64,000 bases of DNA, taken from NCBI GenBank assembly GCA_024401645.1, contig JAKSKR010000005.1:1-64000 (forward strand). Reading direction: 5' to 3'. A program made the position numbers and the translations under genes. Positions 50,946 through 60,906 of the stretch are shown one piece after another. Position 1 is the stretch's first letter; every line of letters starts with the position of its first letter. Below the pieces are notes generated by a model. The model made no database searches. It saw only the letters and a list, made by a program, of their open reading frames with translations, and was not told where the DNA came from. The stretch is from Paludibacteraceae bacterium. GTDB taxonomy: Bacteria > Bacteroidota > Bacteroidia > Bacteroidales > Paludibacteraceae.

Positions 50946-51075
50946 ATGCCCAAAAAAGAAATTGGCAAGATAAATGTAACAACAATAACAATTAGCATAG
51001 ATTTTGAATAAGTGAGAAATCTACATTCTTTCCACCCCCTATTCCTAAAACATTCTTCAGGTAGAAGGACAACAA

Positions 51076-51105
51076 AAAAGGGATCCACTTGCATGAATCC
51101 CTTTT
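51076..51105 (-). terminator. Terminator after the GH25 gene
   Basis: Arms 51076-51084 and 51097-51105, with a run of six T on the minus strand after the stem. Confidence 0.75.
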
Positions 51106-51142
51106 CATCCATTTGTCGACATCGTCTTTACCAATAATGCCA

Positions 51143-52324
51143 TTATTCTTCTACCGGATTAATATTCGGTCGTTCTGATTCTTCCGGAATTGTAGGTTTA
51201 ACCGGGCTAGGTTTTACAATTGGCTTTGCCTGTCCCGAATTCTTAACCGACGTTTTCACATTCTTCTTGTTTGCAGATAAAGCCTTTGCCCTCATCTTAA
51301 ACTTCGATTCTGCCGGACGTGGCTTCAACTGATTCGGATGAATTGGTTGCGGTACTGTGAAAGGAAGCGTTGGAGCATCGGGCATCTTCATTGGTATGCG
51401 GTGTAACTTCACACCCCTCACCTTCTTTTGGTCGAACAAGATGTCGTCTATGGTATGACCCGTATTGAACACATCGAGGTCCACATTTCCCTCAATGCCA
51501 TTAACATGGCCATGCGACGAGAACTGCCAAATGCAGTAATCCTTGCCATCGAGCAACACCGGTTTACGCGTATAGCCCCCCATCATAAGCGGATACTCAT
51601 TAATGGCATTCTGCAAATACGTATTGTAGAAGCTGGTTGCCGTGTAGATGAGCGGACGCTGACCATAATAGTCGGTCATAATGTCGAGCAACTCGTGCAA
51701 GCGGTTCTGCACCAGACGGCGATTCAAGCCGTCGGTTTCCTCCACATCGACCATCGGAATCAAGTCTTGGTACTCTTCCCTTACAACGTCGCGGAAATTC
51801 TCGAACTGACGTTTTGCCGATGCTTCAGGGTGAAAATATAGGTAACTGCCCACCTTAAGGCCTGCAGCCCTTGCTCGGCTAACATTAGTCTCGTACATGT
51901 CGTCGCGGAAGACTTCGCCCTCTGTCGCCTTTATGTAGATGAACTGAATGTCATGTTGCGCAACCGAAGGCCAATCGATGTCGTGCTGGTGGTGCGAAAC
52001 ATCCAATCCGTGATAAGTCAAGCTAATTAACGGTTGACTTACACGCTTGTAGGTCACTATACGGCGTCCCTTCTTACGGGTAACCACACGCTGAACCTGC
52101 GACTTGACATTCAAGACAACCTTCTCGCCACTGCCATAGTTGAACGATTCTACTGGCTTTGGAGCCGAAGGTTTCTTCTTGGCGCCAGCCTTCTTCTTGG
52201 CACTCGACTTTTTTGTTGATTTCTTGACGGTAGCCTTCTTTTGTGTCTGTGCGCAAACGTCGGTTACACCACCCATAGGCAGCATAACAAACAAAGCGAG
52301 CAGATATATTAAGAAGTGTTTCAT
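51143..52324 (-). CDS. GH25 lysozyme (muramidase), exported
   Basis: The ATG at 52322-52324 gives 393 residues; a TTG just before adds one residue. Signal peptide 1-25 (ending CAQ, not a lipobox), then a Lys/Ala/Ser-rich basic linker to about 60. The GH25 barrel runs from about 105 to 310: HGLDVSHHQHDIDW, IYIKATEGEVF and MVDVEETDG give the catalytic Asp and Glu. A basic, Pro-rich tail (to 393) may hold it to the cell wall or membrane. It hydrolyses the MurNAc-GlcNAc bond in peptidoglycan. It starts 14 bases after argS and probably shares its transcript. Confidence 0.92.
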   Translation of the reverse strand: MKHFLIYLLALFVMLPMGGVTDVCAQTQKKATVKKSTKKSSAKKKAGAKKKPSAPKPVESFNYGSGEKVVLNVKSQVQRVVTRKKGRRIVTYKRVSQPLISLTYHGLDVSHHQHDIDWPSVAQHDIQFIYIKATEGEVFRDDMYETNVSRARAAGLKVGSYLYFHPEASAKRQFENFRDVVREEYQDLIPMVDVEETDGLNRRLVQNRLHELLDIMTDYYGQRPLIYTATSFYNTYLQNAINEYPLMMGGYTRKPVLLDGKDYCIWQFSSHGHVNGIEGNVDLDVFNTGHTIDDILFDQKKVRGVKLHRIPMKMPDAPTLPFTVPQPIHPNQLKPRPAESKFKMRAKALSANKKNVKTSVKNSGQAKPIVKPSPVKPTIPEESERPNINPVEE

Positions 52325-52338
52325 CAAGAATTAATCAA

Positions 52339-54126
52339 TTACATGCGTTCAGGAACCTCAATACCCAACAAGTCCATACCAGTCTTAATGGTATTGGCAA
52401 TAAGGCTTGAAAGCATCAAGCGGAACTGCTGTGCATCGGCATTCTCTTCCTTCAAGATAGAGAAATCGTGGTAGAACTGGTTGTAAGCCTTTGCCAAATC
52501 GTAGCAGTAGTTTGCAATAAATGCAGGGCTGTAGTCCTTGCCTGCCTGTTTTACAGCTTGTGGGAACGATGCCAAGTTCTGTACCAACTGGGTTTCGCGT
52601 TCCGACAATTCATATTTAGCCTCAAGCTTTGCAGGAACCTGCAAACCTGCATCGGCAGCCTTACGGATAACCGAACGGATGCGGGCATAAGTGTACTGAA
52701 TGAACGGACCGGTGTTACCGTTAAAGTCGATACTCTCTTTAGGGTTGAACATCATGTTCTTGCGAGGGTCTACCTTCAAAATGAAGTACTTAAGGGCACC
52801 CAAGCCGCAAATGCGTGCAATGTTGTTCACCTCTTCCTCGCTATATTCCTTAAGTTTGTCACCGCTAGTTTCCTTTGCAGTGCTAATCATTTCGTCCATC
52901 AAGTCGTCGGCATCAACCACAGTACCCTCACGGCTCTTCATCTTACCTTCTGGCAATTCCACCATACCGTAGCTGAAGTGAACAAGGTCCTTACCCCATT
53001 CAAAGCCAAGACGGTCAAGAAGGATAGAAAGTACCTGGAAGTGGTAGTTCTGTTCGTTACCAACCACATAAATCATCTTGTTGATGTTGAAGTCGCGGAA
53101 ACGCTGCTGTGCAGTACCAATGTCTTGTGTCATGTACACAGAAGTACCATCGGCACGAAGCAAAAGCTTTTCGTCAAGACCATCCTTGCTAAGATCAGCC
53201 CAAACCGAGCCATCAGGTCGGCGATAGAAGCAACCCTTTTCAAGGCCTTCGTTTACCTTTGCCTTACCGTCGAGGTAAGTCTGGCTTTCGTAATAGATCT
53301 TATCGAACGAAATGCCAAGGCGCTTGTAGGTTTTGTCAAAGCCTTCGTACACCCAATTGTTCATCTTTTCCCAAAGGGCACGAACTTCAGGGTCGCCAGC
53401 TTCCCATTTTTCCAACATCTGTTGAGCTTCTTTAATAAGCGGAGCTTCCTTCTTTGCATCGTCTTCGGTCATGCCTTTTTCCATAAGGGCCTTAACCTGT
53501 GCACGGTATTCCTTGTCGAAACGCACGTAGTAGTCACCTACCAAGTGGTCGCCCTTCTTACCGGTAGATTCAGGAGTCTCGCCATTGCCGAACAGCTTCC
53601 AAGCCAACATTGACTTACAGATGTGAATACCACGGTCGTTAACGATGTTGGTCTTAACTACCTTTATGCCGTTAGCCTTCAAAATTTGGCACACGCTATG
53701 TCCAAGTAGGTTGTTACGCACGTGGCCAAGGTGAAGTGGCTTGTTGGTGTTAGGAGAAGAGTACTCTACCATGTAGAGCGGAGAATTGTCGGTAGCCTCA
53801 ACAATACCGAAGTGAGGGTCAGCCGCAATGTTGTTAACGGTATCAATCCAGTTGCTCTTGCTGATGCAAAGGTTCAAGAAACCCTTAATAACATTGTAAC
53901 CAGAAATAGCAGGTACACTAGCCTGCAATTCCTTACCAAGGTCTTCGGCAGTCTCTTCCGGTTTCTTGTGTGAGAGCTTCAAAAGTGGGAATACGACCAA
54001 TGTGAGGTCGCCCTCAAACTCCTTACGGGTAGCACTAATTTGCAAAGACTTCACATCGGGAGCCTGACCATACAATTTTTCAGAAGCAGCCAATGTGGCT
54101 TGCAAAATCTCTTCTTCTATTGCCAT
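52339..54126 (-). CDS. argS: Arginine--tRNA ligase
   Basis: A 595-residue class I synthetase, normal in length for ArgRS. The N-terminal tRNA-recognition domain is followed by SSPNTNKPLHLGHVRNNLLG (HIGH motif as HLGH) near 130. A KMSKS-like loop reads GKMKSREGTVV near 410, and the DALR anticodon-binding domain closes the protein. It joins arginine to tRNA-Arg in the cytoplasm and is essential. The promoter is the -7 box at 54199-54206. The downstream gene encodes the GH25 lysozyme. Confidence 0.98.
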   Translation of the reverse strand: MAIEEEILQATLAASEKLYGQAPDVKSLQISATRKEFEGDLTLVVFPLLKLSHKKPEETAEDLGKELQASVPAISGYNVIKGFLNLCISKSNWIDTVNNIAADPHFGIVEATDNSPLYMVEYSSPNTNKPLHLGHVRNNLLGHSVCQILKANGIKVVKTNIVNDRGIHICKSMLAWKLFGNGETPESTGKKGDHLVGDYYVRFDKEYRAQVKALMEKGMTEDDAKKEAPLIKEAQQMLEKWEAGDPEVRALWEKMNNWVYEGFDKTYKRLGISFDKIYYESQTYLDGKAKVNEGLEKGCFYRRPDGSVWADLSKDGLDEKLLLRADGTSVYMTQDIGTAQQRFRDFNINKMIYVVGNEQNYHFQVLSILLDRLGFEWGKDLVHFSYGMVELPEGKMKSREGTVVDADDLMDEMISTAKETSGDKLKEYSEEEVNNIARICGLGALKYFILKVDPRKNMMFNPKESIDFNGNTGPFIQYTYARIRSVIRKAADAGLQVPAKLEAKYELSERETQLVQNLASFPQAVKQAGKDYSPAFIANYCYDLAKAYNQFYHDFSILKEENADAQQFRLMLSSLIANTIKTGMDLLGIEVPERM

Positions 54127-54198
54127 ATATTTATTCTATTTTTATTCTTAAGGGACCTTATTGCCGAGCACAATGGCACAGCTTTTTATAAAAATACG

Positions 54199-54206
54199 CA
54201 AAGATA
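54199..54206 (-). promoter_or_regulatory. -7 box of argS
   Basis: TATCTTTG on the minus strand, 72 bases upstream of the ATG at 54126. Confidence 0.6.
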
Positions 54207-54386
54207 CGGATTTTACGTCTTTATTCAAAGTGAAACAGTCCACGCTTCTGCCAAATAATCATGGCATTTTCATTTACTTACACATTTTATCATCTTTTCT
54301 CTTCACATTACAACAATAGGTTCTTTATGCTTTATAAGCAAACTTATGTTTTGGGAGTTTAGCAAAGTAATAAGCCTAAAATTTAC

Positions 54387-54394
54387 TATCTTTG
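54387..54394 (+). promoter_or_regulatory. -7 box deciding the start of the Rpn-type gene
   Basis: TATCTTTG. An upstream ATG at 54346 would lie before the transcript, so the start is at 54418. Confidence 0.65.
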
Positions 54395-54417
54395 CTAAAA
54401 ATCAAAAACTTGGTCCT

Positions 54418-55326
54418 ATGTGTATACCCGGAACAGCATTATCTCGCTATATCAACTTCTATACCGACTTCGCCTTTAAGAAGATTTTCGGTACAGAGGC
54501 AAACAAGGATTTGCTCATCAGCTTCCTGAACGGTCTGTTCAACCTGGAAGGCGACGAGGCTATTGAAGACGTCACCTACCTCAACACCGAGCAGCTGGGC
54601 GAGAATGCGTTCGACAGGCGTGCCATATACGACGTGTATTGCAAGACCGGCAAGGGTGAGCGCTTTATTGTGGAGATGCAGAAGGCGCTGCAAGACAGCT
54701 TCCGCGACCGTGCACTCTATTACTCCTCTTTCGCTGTTCGCGATCAGGGCGTGAAGGGCTCAAGGTCACGTCCGTGGGACTACCGTTTGGCGCCTGTGTA
54801 TGTGGTGGGCGTACTCAACTTCGAGATGCAGGGTAGTAATCCCGACCGCTACATCACCCATGTGAAACTCAAGGACGATGACAATCAGGTGTTTTCGGAA
54901 AACCTGAATTTCGTTTTCCTGGAAATGCCAAAATTCAACAAGACCGAAAACGAACTAGATACGTTCTGCGACAAGTGGCTCTTTGTCTTAAAGAACCTTT
55001 ACAAGCTTGAAAATTGTCCCGCAGCCCTCACCGAGGGCATATTCCGCAAGCTTTTCGAGGTGGCAGAAATTGCATCGTATTCGACTAACGAACGCTCGGT
55101 TTACGAAGAGAGCTTGAAAAACCTCTGGGACTTGAACAACTGCCTTGAAACAGCAGAACGCAAGGGAAAGGAAGTGGGACGTGAGGAAGGACGTGCAGAA
55201 GGACGTGCAGAAGGTGAATACGCAAAAAGCATGGAGCATGCAATGAAAATGAAGGCAAAAGGTATTTCTTTACAAGATATTGCAGAAATCACAGGACTTA
55301 AAATAGAAGAAATAGAAAAACTGTAA
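54418..55326 (+). CDS. Rpn-type PD-(D/E)XK nuclease family protein (PDDEXK_2)
   Basis: 302 residues from the ATG at 54418. The start is fixed by the -7 box at 54387-54394. N-terminal TDFAFKKIFGTEANKDLLISFLNGL, then D-x-Y (RAIYDVYCKTGKGERFIVEMQKA), gives the D ... E-x-Q/K nuclease core with E at about 83. The C-terminal GREEGRAEGRAEGEYAKSM is the typical charged tail with a final helix (GISLQDIAEITGLKIEEIEKL). Members are called recombination-promoting nucleases and are widespread in this order; the biological job is not settled. The TonB receptor gene begins 15 bases after its stop. Confidence 0.9.
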   Translation: MCIPGTALSRYINFYTDFAFKKIFGTEANKDLLISFLNGLFNLEGDEAIEDVTYLNTEQLGENAFDRRAIYDVYCKTGKGERFIVEMQKALQDSFRDRALYYSSFAVRDQGVKGSRSRPWDYRLAPVYVVGVLNFEMQGSNPDRYITHVKLKDDDNQVFSENLNFVFLEMPKFNKTENELDTFCDKWLFVLKNLYKLENCPAALTEGIFRKLFEVAEIASYSTNERSVYEESLKNLWDLNNCLETAERKGKEVGREEGRAEGRAEGEYAKSMEHAMKMKAKGISLQDIAEITGLKIEEIEKL

Positions 55327-55341
55327 CGTATATTTTGAGTG

Positions 55342-57246
55342 ATGAAGTTGACCACCTTGTTGACTACGCTTTGTTTTCTGCTGCCAATATTACCTTTGGT
55401 AGCCGACGAGGTGACCAACATCGACGAGGTGGAAGTAAGGGCAAAACGCATCGACAAATCCAGCAAGACAAATGCTTACACAGGTAGCAATGCAACCATG
55501 GCCGACACTGCCCTATTGGCCACCTTGCAAGCCGCTCCCCTCTCGGAATACCTTAACCAGCACAGCGCTATATTTGTAAAAGAGAGCGGGAAGGGTATGT
55601 TAAGCACGGTGTCGATGAGGGGAACTGCCGCATCGCAAACGGCTGTTTGTTGGAACGGCATAGCCATCAACTCACTCACCATGGGGCAAACCGATTTCAG
55701 TCAGATACCCATCTTCTTTTTCGACCATGCAGAAATTGCCCCTGGCGGCGAAAGCTCGTTATACGGAAATGGTGCCATTGGCGGCAGCATAGACTTACGT
55801 AACAGTGCGTTAGACTCGTGTCGTTTTGGTGGAACTGCCATGCAAAGTGTAGGCAGCTACGGACACACGTTCAGCGGTCTGAAACTGCGAGGTGCCAATG
55901 CGAAGTTTTGGGAGAAGACGACTCTATTCTTCGACAGGGCCAAGAACGATTTTCACTTTAACATAAAAGACTATAGCGGCACACAACAACAGTTGCAACA
56001 CAACGCTGCTTACCATAGCTATGGTTTGCTGCAAGAGTTAGGATGGCACATCAACAAACGCCAACAACTAGCCCTTTACGTTTGGCACACGGCTTACGAC
56101 AGAGACATTCAACCCGCCATTCAGAATAATAAGAATCCGGACAAATATGAAGACATAAGCGACCGGAACACCCGCATCTTGTTGCATTACCTTAACAGGA
56201 ATTGGCTGACATTCAGTTCAAAATCGGCTTACATAAACGACCACCAGACTTACAAGGGCGACATTATTGCCACACACAACCTACTAGCCAACTGCGAGGG
56301 GGAACACGAATGGACAAACAGCAGTCAAACAGCAAGTCTACAACTGAAAATAGGCGGTCAAGCACAATACATCGTTCCCGAAGTCTATGCCTACAATAGC
56401 GACATTGACGAGTGGCGCAACGACCTTTTTGCTGTAGCAAGCGCACAATTTGGTAAACATATTCTGCTAAATGCAGGCATTAGGCAACAATGGGTTAGTC
56501 GCGAAGAGGCCCCCCTGTCGCCATCGGGCGGAGCCAAGGTCTACCTTGTCAACATTCCACAACTTCAATTGAGTGCAAAAGGAAACATTTCGCGCAACTA
56601 TAGGGTGCCCACCCTTAACGACCGTTATTGGGGCAACCTCGACAATAAATACCTGAAAGCGGAAGATGCCACGAATTACGATGGCGGTGCCGAATGCAGT
56701 TTCCGGCACAATAACCTTACCATCTGCCTAACTGGCAACCGCTTCCACAACGATGTGGACAACTGGATTCTGTGGATGCCTAGGGGAAACGTATGGAAAC
56801 CTATTAATGTGGACAAAGTAGAGGTGAATGGCACAGAACTAACCTTACGTGCCGATTGGAAACGACACTCCTTACAAGCCGCCTACACGAATAGCCACAC
56901 CGAGGTGATTGAAGGGTTCTCTGAAATGCGTCCTTTCAAAGGTCGACAAATTGCCCTACTGCCCGAATCGGCATTTTCAACTTCATACACAGGAAAATGG
57001 AAAAGTTGGAAACTTGTGTTTAGCGGTGCCTATACAGGCGAACGTTCTACTAGCGACGTTTTCGACGTCATGCAGTCCTACTGGCTTTGGAACACAGCAT
57101 TGGGGCACAGCTTCAACCTTTGCGACCACACAAAACTGCACTTGCAGTTCGGCATAAACAACATTTTCGACACCGACTACCAGACCGTACCCTACAAGGC
57201 TATGCCGGGACGCAACTTTATGGGCGAAGTTAAGCTGACTTTTTAA
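55342..57246 (+). CDS. TonB-dependent outer-membrane receptor (BtuB-like size)
   Basis: The ATG at 55342 gives 634 residues (a GTG at 55339 adds one). Signal peptide 1-22, then a plug domain with STVSMRGTAASQTAVCWNGIAINS and SLYGNGAIGGSIDLRNS. A 22-stranded barrel ends in the normal aromatic terminus MGEVKLTF. The length and plug fit small cobalamin/siderophore-type receptors rather than SusC. No carboxypeptidase-like N-terminal extension is present. It follows the Rpn-type gene after 15 bases; this is probably chance, though they may share a transcript. The ligand is unknown. Confidence 0.9.
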   Translation: MKLTTLLTTLCFLLPILPLVADEVTNIDEVEVRAKRIDKSSKTNAYTGSNATMADTALLATLQAAPLSEYLNQHSAIFVKESGKGMLSTVSMRGTAASQTAVCWNGIAINSLTMGQTDFSQIPIFFFDHAEIAPGGESSLYGNGAIGGSIDLRNSALDSCRFGGTAMQSVGSYGHTFSGLKLRGANAKFWEKTTLFFDRAKNDFHFNIKDYSGTQQQLQHNAAYHSYGLLQELGWHINKRQQLALYVWHTAYDRDIQPAIQNNKNPDKYEDISDRNTRILLHYLNRNWLTFSSKSAYINDHQTYKGDIIATHNLLANCEGEHEWTNSSQTASLQLKIGGQAQYIVPEVYAYNSDIDEWRNDLFAVASAQFGKHILLNAGIRQQWVSREEAPLSPSGGAKVYLVNIPQLQLSAKGNISRNYRVPTLNDRYWGNLDNKYLKAEDATNYDGGAECSFRHNNLTICLTGNRFHNDVDNWILWMPRGNVWKPINVDKVEVNGTELTLRADWKRHSLQAAYTNSHTEVIEGFSEMRPFKGRQIALLPESAFSTSYTGKWKSWKLVFSGAYTGERSTSDVFDVMQSYWLWNTALGHSFNLCDHTKLHLQFGINNIFDTDYQTVPYKAMPGRNFMGEVKLTF

Positions 57247-57268
57247 TGCGTATGCTAACAAAATAATA

Positions 57269-57276
57269 TAAATTTG
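57269..57276 (+). promoter_or_regulatory. -7 box of the 50-residue membrane protein
   Basis: TAAATTTG, 26 bases before the ATG at 57303. Confidence 0.6.
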
Positions 57277-57302
57277 CAGACACAGTTCAATTAAAAAAGC
57301 TT

Positions 57303-57455
57303 ATGGAATTAAATAGTATAATACTCGTAATAGTGGCCATTGTGGCACTTACCATCATCTTCAAGATTTTAAGCGGCATCATTAAGTTTGTAATACTCTT
57401 TGCCATTATTGCCGGCATTGCCTACTACTTCTTCGGAGCCAACTTATTGGGATAG
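57303..57455 (+). CDS. 50-residue membrane protein
   Basis: ATG to TAG gives 50 residues: MELNSIILVIVAIVALTIIF, then KILSGIIKFVILFAIIAGIAYYFFGANLLG. It is hydrophobic almost throughout, with two short helices broken by Lys at 21 and 28. It has an exact -7 box upstream and a strong terminator right after, so it is a real single gene. No family is recognised. Its size and promoter suggest a small membrane stress or regulatory peptide, which is only a guess. Confidence 0.75.
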   Translation: MELNSIILVIVAIVALTIIFKILSGIIKFVILFAIIAGIAYYFFGANLLG

Positions 57456-57475
57456 AATACAAACCGCAAAACAAG

Positions 57476-57514
57476 AATTGGGGCAGGTCTACATTTAGCA
57501 GACCTGCCCCAATT
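57476..57514. terminator. Bidirectional terminator
   Basis: A 15-base perfect stem (57476-57490 with 57500-57514), T-rich on the plus side. It separates the small membrane gene and the convergent DUF4249 gene. Confidence 0.85.
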
Positions 57515-57540
57515 CTTTAATCATGAGATATTTCTATATA

Positions 57541-58380
57541 TCATTCATCGAGCGAAGGGAATGTGGTATTTATTCTATATTCGCCGTAAGCCGAGAAATA
57601 GCCCACACAGTTTTCTCCCTTCAAATTGGTTTCCGGATTTATACCCTTTTCGTTTTCCTCTGCAGTAGTCAGATAATGGAAGGCATTCCAGTCAATAGAC
57701 CTTAAACGGATGGAAATGCCATCGCCCACATATAGGATGTCCTTCTTTCGCTTGCCGGTCTTCTGACGTTCCTTTTCCTCATCTTCCAAATGATTACGAC
57801 TACTAATACCCCAGTTGAAATAGTTGTACGGAGGTTCCAAACCAAAGTCCGATGCGACGGCGTTTTTCATAATATCACCATCGCGCAACATTTCAAGGAA
57901 GTAATAGTTATCGACGTCCGGGTCGTCGTTCAAGTAAATGTTTAGGACACGGATTTCAATATCGTTAATAATAGGCAACCAATCCCACTTGAAAGAGTCA
58001 ATAGCAACAGTAGTCGGCATGGTCGACTCGGCATAGCATTCCTTATTGCCACGTTTAACGTGTAAGGTATAGGTAACACCTTCAACACCTTTTGCGTTGG
58101 AAGGCGACACATAGTACCCATCGGCATACTCTAGTTTTTCCGAGAAACCGTCGTCGCCCGCAATAGACACCTCTGCATCGGTGTAACAATCCTTATTGAT
58201 GGTATCCCTCATATTGCTATGGTGACCAACAAACACCTTCATGCCATAGTTGCTGACGTTACCCTGCACCACCAACAACGGTTCAATTTCATCGTAATCT
58301 AAATCGAGCGTCTTGGTACAAGAAGCTGCAAACAAAAGAGAAGCAGTTGCAGCAAAAAGCGAAATTATCTGTTTTTTCAT
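57541..58380 (-). CDS. DUF4249 family outer-membrane lipoprotein
   Basis: The ATG at 58378-58380 gives 279 residues; a TTG two codons upstream is less likely. Signal peptide with lipobox LLFAASC, then the DUF4249 pattern (LVVQGNVSN, VEGVTYTLHVKRGNKECYAESTMP, then YYFLEMLRDGD). DUF4249 proteins normally pair with a carboxypeptidase-D-like TonB receptor, and that gene is right upstream, 18 bases away. They are thought to be surface partners of the receptor; the substrate is unknown. Confidence 0.88.
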   Translation of the reverse strand: MKKQIISLFAATASLLFAASCTKTLDLDYDEIEPLLVVQGNVSNYGMKVFVGHHSNMRDTINKDCYTDAEVSIAGDDGFSEKLEYADGYYVSPSNAKGVEGVTYTLHVKRGNKECYAESTMPTTVAIDSFKWDWLPIINDIEIRVLNIYLNDDPDVDNYYFLEMLRDGDIMKNAVASDFGLEPPYNYFNWGISSRNHLEDEEKERQKTGKRKKDILYVGDGISIRLRSIDWNAFHYLTTAEENEKGINPETNLKGENCVGYFSAYGEYRINTTFPSLDE

Positions 58381-58398
58381 CTTCAAATCCTCCTACTT

Positions 58399-60702
58399 TT
58401 ATTTGAACTTAAAACGGTAGGTTACAGAAGGCAAGAAGCAGTAAAGCGACGTCTGCTCGACCCTCGAACCGGTAATCGATTCCTCATCTTCCACCACCTC
58501 TATATAGAATGGGTTGTAACGTCCGTAGGCATTATACAAGCCAAACGCCCATTCGCTCTCCCAATGTTTGTGAGGTCGGCAGTGACGGGTTGCGCCCAAG
58601 TCTAAACGGTGGTAACTAGGTGCGCTGTAGTTGTTACGGCCCACATAGTAGTAAATGGTTTCACCCTCAACCTCGTACTTACCAACCGGCAAGCTCATAG
58701 CCTGACCGCTATAGAACTTCCACGAAGCCGACAAGTCCCACTTCTTGTTTGGAGAATACATAGCCACAATGTTCACATCGTGACGGCGGTCGTTGTTGGC
58801 ACGGTACCACTTATTGTTGTTAATACCGTCAATTTGGGTTTCGGTGTTACACAAGGTGTAGCTAATCCATCCCATAAACTTTCCGAAGTTCTTCTTAATG
58901 TTCAATTCCAAGCCATACGAACGCCCTTGCCCTGCCATCAGCAATCGGTCTATTTCAACATAGTCGAAAGGACCAGAGCCATCGCGGTAGTCAACAATGT
59001 CGTCGGTATGCTTGTAATACAATTCTGCACTAATTTCATAGGCATTCTTGTGAGCCTCGTTGTCGATAGAAATAGCGTAGCCCGCACTTACCTGGTCGGC
59101 CACCTCTGGTCCAAACAGGTTGGTAGAAAGCGTATAACGGTCAATTGGCATAGAAGTTATACCGTTCTTAATAGTGTGCAGGTTCTGTGTCGTATGGCTG
59201 TAGGCAGCCTTCAAGCTTTGGTTTTGTGTCAACTTATAGTTTGCAGAGATTCGTGGTTCTGGGTTTACGTAAGTCTTCACGAAATCGCCCTTGCCATACT
59301 CGGTAGTTGAAGAAATGTTACCCAATTCGTCGACGGTGTAATATGGGCCAGAACCCAACAAACTGAAGACCGAAAGGCGGACGCCGGCCAAAACACTTAA
59401 ACGCTTGTTTATGTTCCATTCGTCATTAACCCAGAAGTGGTTTTCCCAAGCATAACGTTCTTCTTTCTGTCGAATTAAGCCATACCCCCAATCGGCAGTA
59501 ATCACATCGAAGTAAGACGATTGGAAACCGGCATTAAGCGTATGAGACTTGCCTATGTTCCACACCAGATTCTCGTTCCAAGCCGCTTGCACATTCTTAC
59601 CCTTATATTCGTAGCTGCTTTCCATCAAGTCCATCCAACAAGCTGTTTTATAATGGCTGACAAAAACGTCACTAACTAAAGCAAGACTGTCGTGGAAGGC
59701 GTGGCGCCACTTAACCGAGCCAATGGTACTACCCCACCTCATATTCATAAGTTTCTTAATACCAAGGTTGTCGTTGCCATTAAAGAAATTCAGGTCGAGG
59801 TTATCTCTATTGGTCAATTTAAAGTTAAGCTTGGCATTCAAGTCATAGAAGTTCAACTTCGTATCCTTATAGTCGTCAGTTGCTTTCAAGAACAAGTCGG
59901 CGTAAGTGCGTCGGCCAGCAATCAGCCACGAAGACTTACCCTTCTGAATAGGCCCCTGTAAGGTCAGTTTACTTGCCAACAAGCCAAGGGCGCCATCGGC
60001 ACGGAACTGTTGGTTGTCGCCGTTAATTGTATTAACATCAAGCACACTGGCAATGCGGCCACCATACTGTGCCGGCATTTGACCTTTATAGAGGGTTACG
60101 TCGCGCAACACGTCGCTATTGAAGGTAGAGAAAAGCCCCATAAGGTGGCCGGCGTTGTTAATGGTAGAACCGTCAAGCAGAACCAGGTTCTGGCTACTTT
60201 CGCCACCACGCACCTGAAAACCGCTAGAGGCCTCACTTTCTGCCTTAACACCAGGCATCAGCTGCAACGACTTAATGATGTCTTGCTCGCCAAACATGGC
60301 AGGCATTCGCTTCAGTTCACTAACCTCTAGGTAAGTAACGCCCATCTGCGTCTGTTCAACCGCATTGTGCATCACCTTGGTCGACACCTCAATTCCATCT
60401 AGAGCCTGTGCTTCCTGTTCTTCCAGTTTGAAATTGATAGTAGTACTTTTCTTTAGGTTAACCGTCTTCGTTGCGGTTTCAAAACCATACATTTCACATT
60501 CTAGCGTATAAACGCCCTCTGGCAACTCCAACGAGTAGGTTCCATCGTTCAAGACTTCTGTGCCATAATTCTGGCCCTTAACAGTTACGCTTGCACCAGG
60601 CAAAGGCAATCCATCTTCAACCGACACAACCCTACCTTTTATGGTAGCCGCATTTGCCAATACCGTGAAGAATGGAAAGAGTAAGCTTAATAAAATTTTC
60701 AT
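58399..60702 (-). CDS. TonB-dependent receptor with carboxypeptidase-regulatory-like domain
   Basis: A 767-residue outer-membrane receptor. Signal peptide 1-18, then a CarboxypepD_reg-like beta domain (IKGRVVSVEDGLPLPGASVTVKG, about 20-100). The plug has GFQVRGGESSQNLVLLDGSTI and GGRIASVLDV, and the 22-stranded barrel has the terminal strand VTYRFKFK. It shares a transcript with the DUF4249 lipoprotein 18 bases downstream. This pairing is a conserved Bacteroidetes import unit. The transported ligand is unknown. Its -7 box is at 60721-60728. Confidence 0.93.
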   Translation of the reverse strand: MKILLSLLFPFFTVLANAATIKGRVVSVEDGLPLPGASVTVKGQNYGTEVLNDGTYSLELPEGVYTLECEMYGFETATKTVNLKKSTTINFKLEEQEAQALDGIEVSTKVMHNAVEQTQMGVTYLEVSELKRMPAMFGEQDIIKSLQLMPGVKAESEASSGFQVRGGESSQNLVLLDGSTINNAGHLMGLFSTFNSDVLRDVTLYKGQMPAQYGGRIASVLDVNTINGDNQQFRADGALGLLASKLTLQGPIQKGKSSWLIAGRRTYADLFLKATDDYKDTKLNFYDLNAKLNFKLTNRDNLDLNFFNGNDNLGIKKLMNMRWGSTIGSVKWRHAFHDSLALVSDVFVSHYKTACWMDLMESSYEYKGKNVQAAWNENLVWNIGKSHTLNAGFQSSYFDVITADWGYGLIRQKEERYAWENHFWVNDEWNINKRLSVLAGVRLSVFSLLGSGPYYTVDELGNISSTTEYGKGDFVKTYVNPEPRISANYKLTQNQSLKAAYSHTTQNLHTIKNGITSMPIDRYTLSTNLFGPEVADQVSAGYAISIDNEAHKNAYEISAELYYKHTDDIVDYRDGSGPFDYVEIDRLLMAGQGRSYGLELNIKKNFGKFMGWISYTLCNTETQIDGINNNKWYRANNDRRHDVNIVAMYSPNKKWDLSASWKFYSGQAMSLPVGKYEVEGETIYYYVGRNNYSAPSYHRLDLGATRHCRPHKHWESEWAFGLYNAYGRYNPFYIEVVEDEESITGSRVEQTSLYCFLPSVTYRFKFK

Positions 60703-60720
60703 CGTCTATGATTTAATGCG

Positions 60721-60728
60721 CAAATTTA
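60721..60728 (-). promoter_or_regulatory. -7 box of the TonB/DUF4249 operon
   Basis: TAAATTTG on the minus strand, 18 bases upstream of the ATG at 60702. Confidence 0.6.
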
Positions 60729-60869
60729 ATGAATAAATAGCACTTTTGTTCTTTATGCTTTGTATAGATTTATATCTTTACCGTTTTAAACAACGTGCCG
60801 AACACGTTGAAAAGTATGCCATATAGGGCATTTTTTTCAATTGAAAACTTATTAGGCTGTTAAATTCAC

Positions 60870-60877
60870 TACATTTG
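60870..60877 (+). promoter_or_regulatory. -7 box of the patatin-like gene
   Basis: TACATTTG, 29 bases before the ATG at 60907. Confidence 0.6.
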
Positions 60878-60906
60878 TAAACAGAACAAACAGAAAGATA
60901 AATTAC

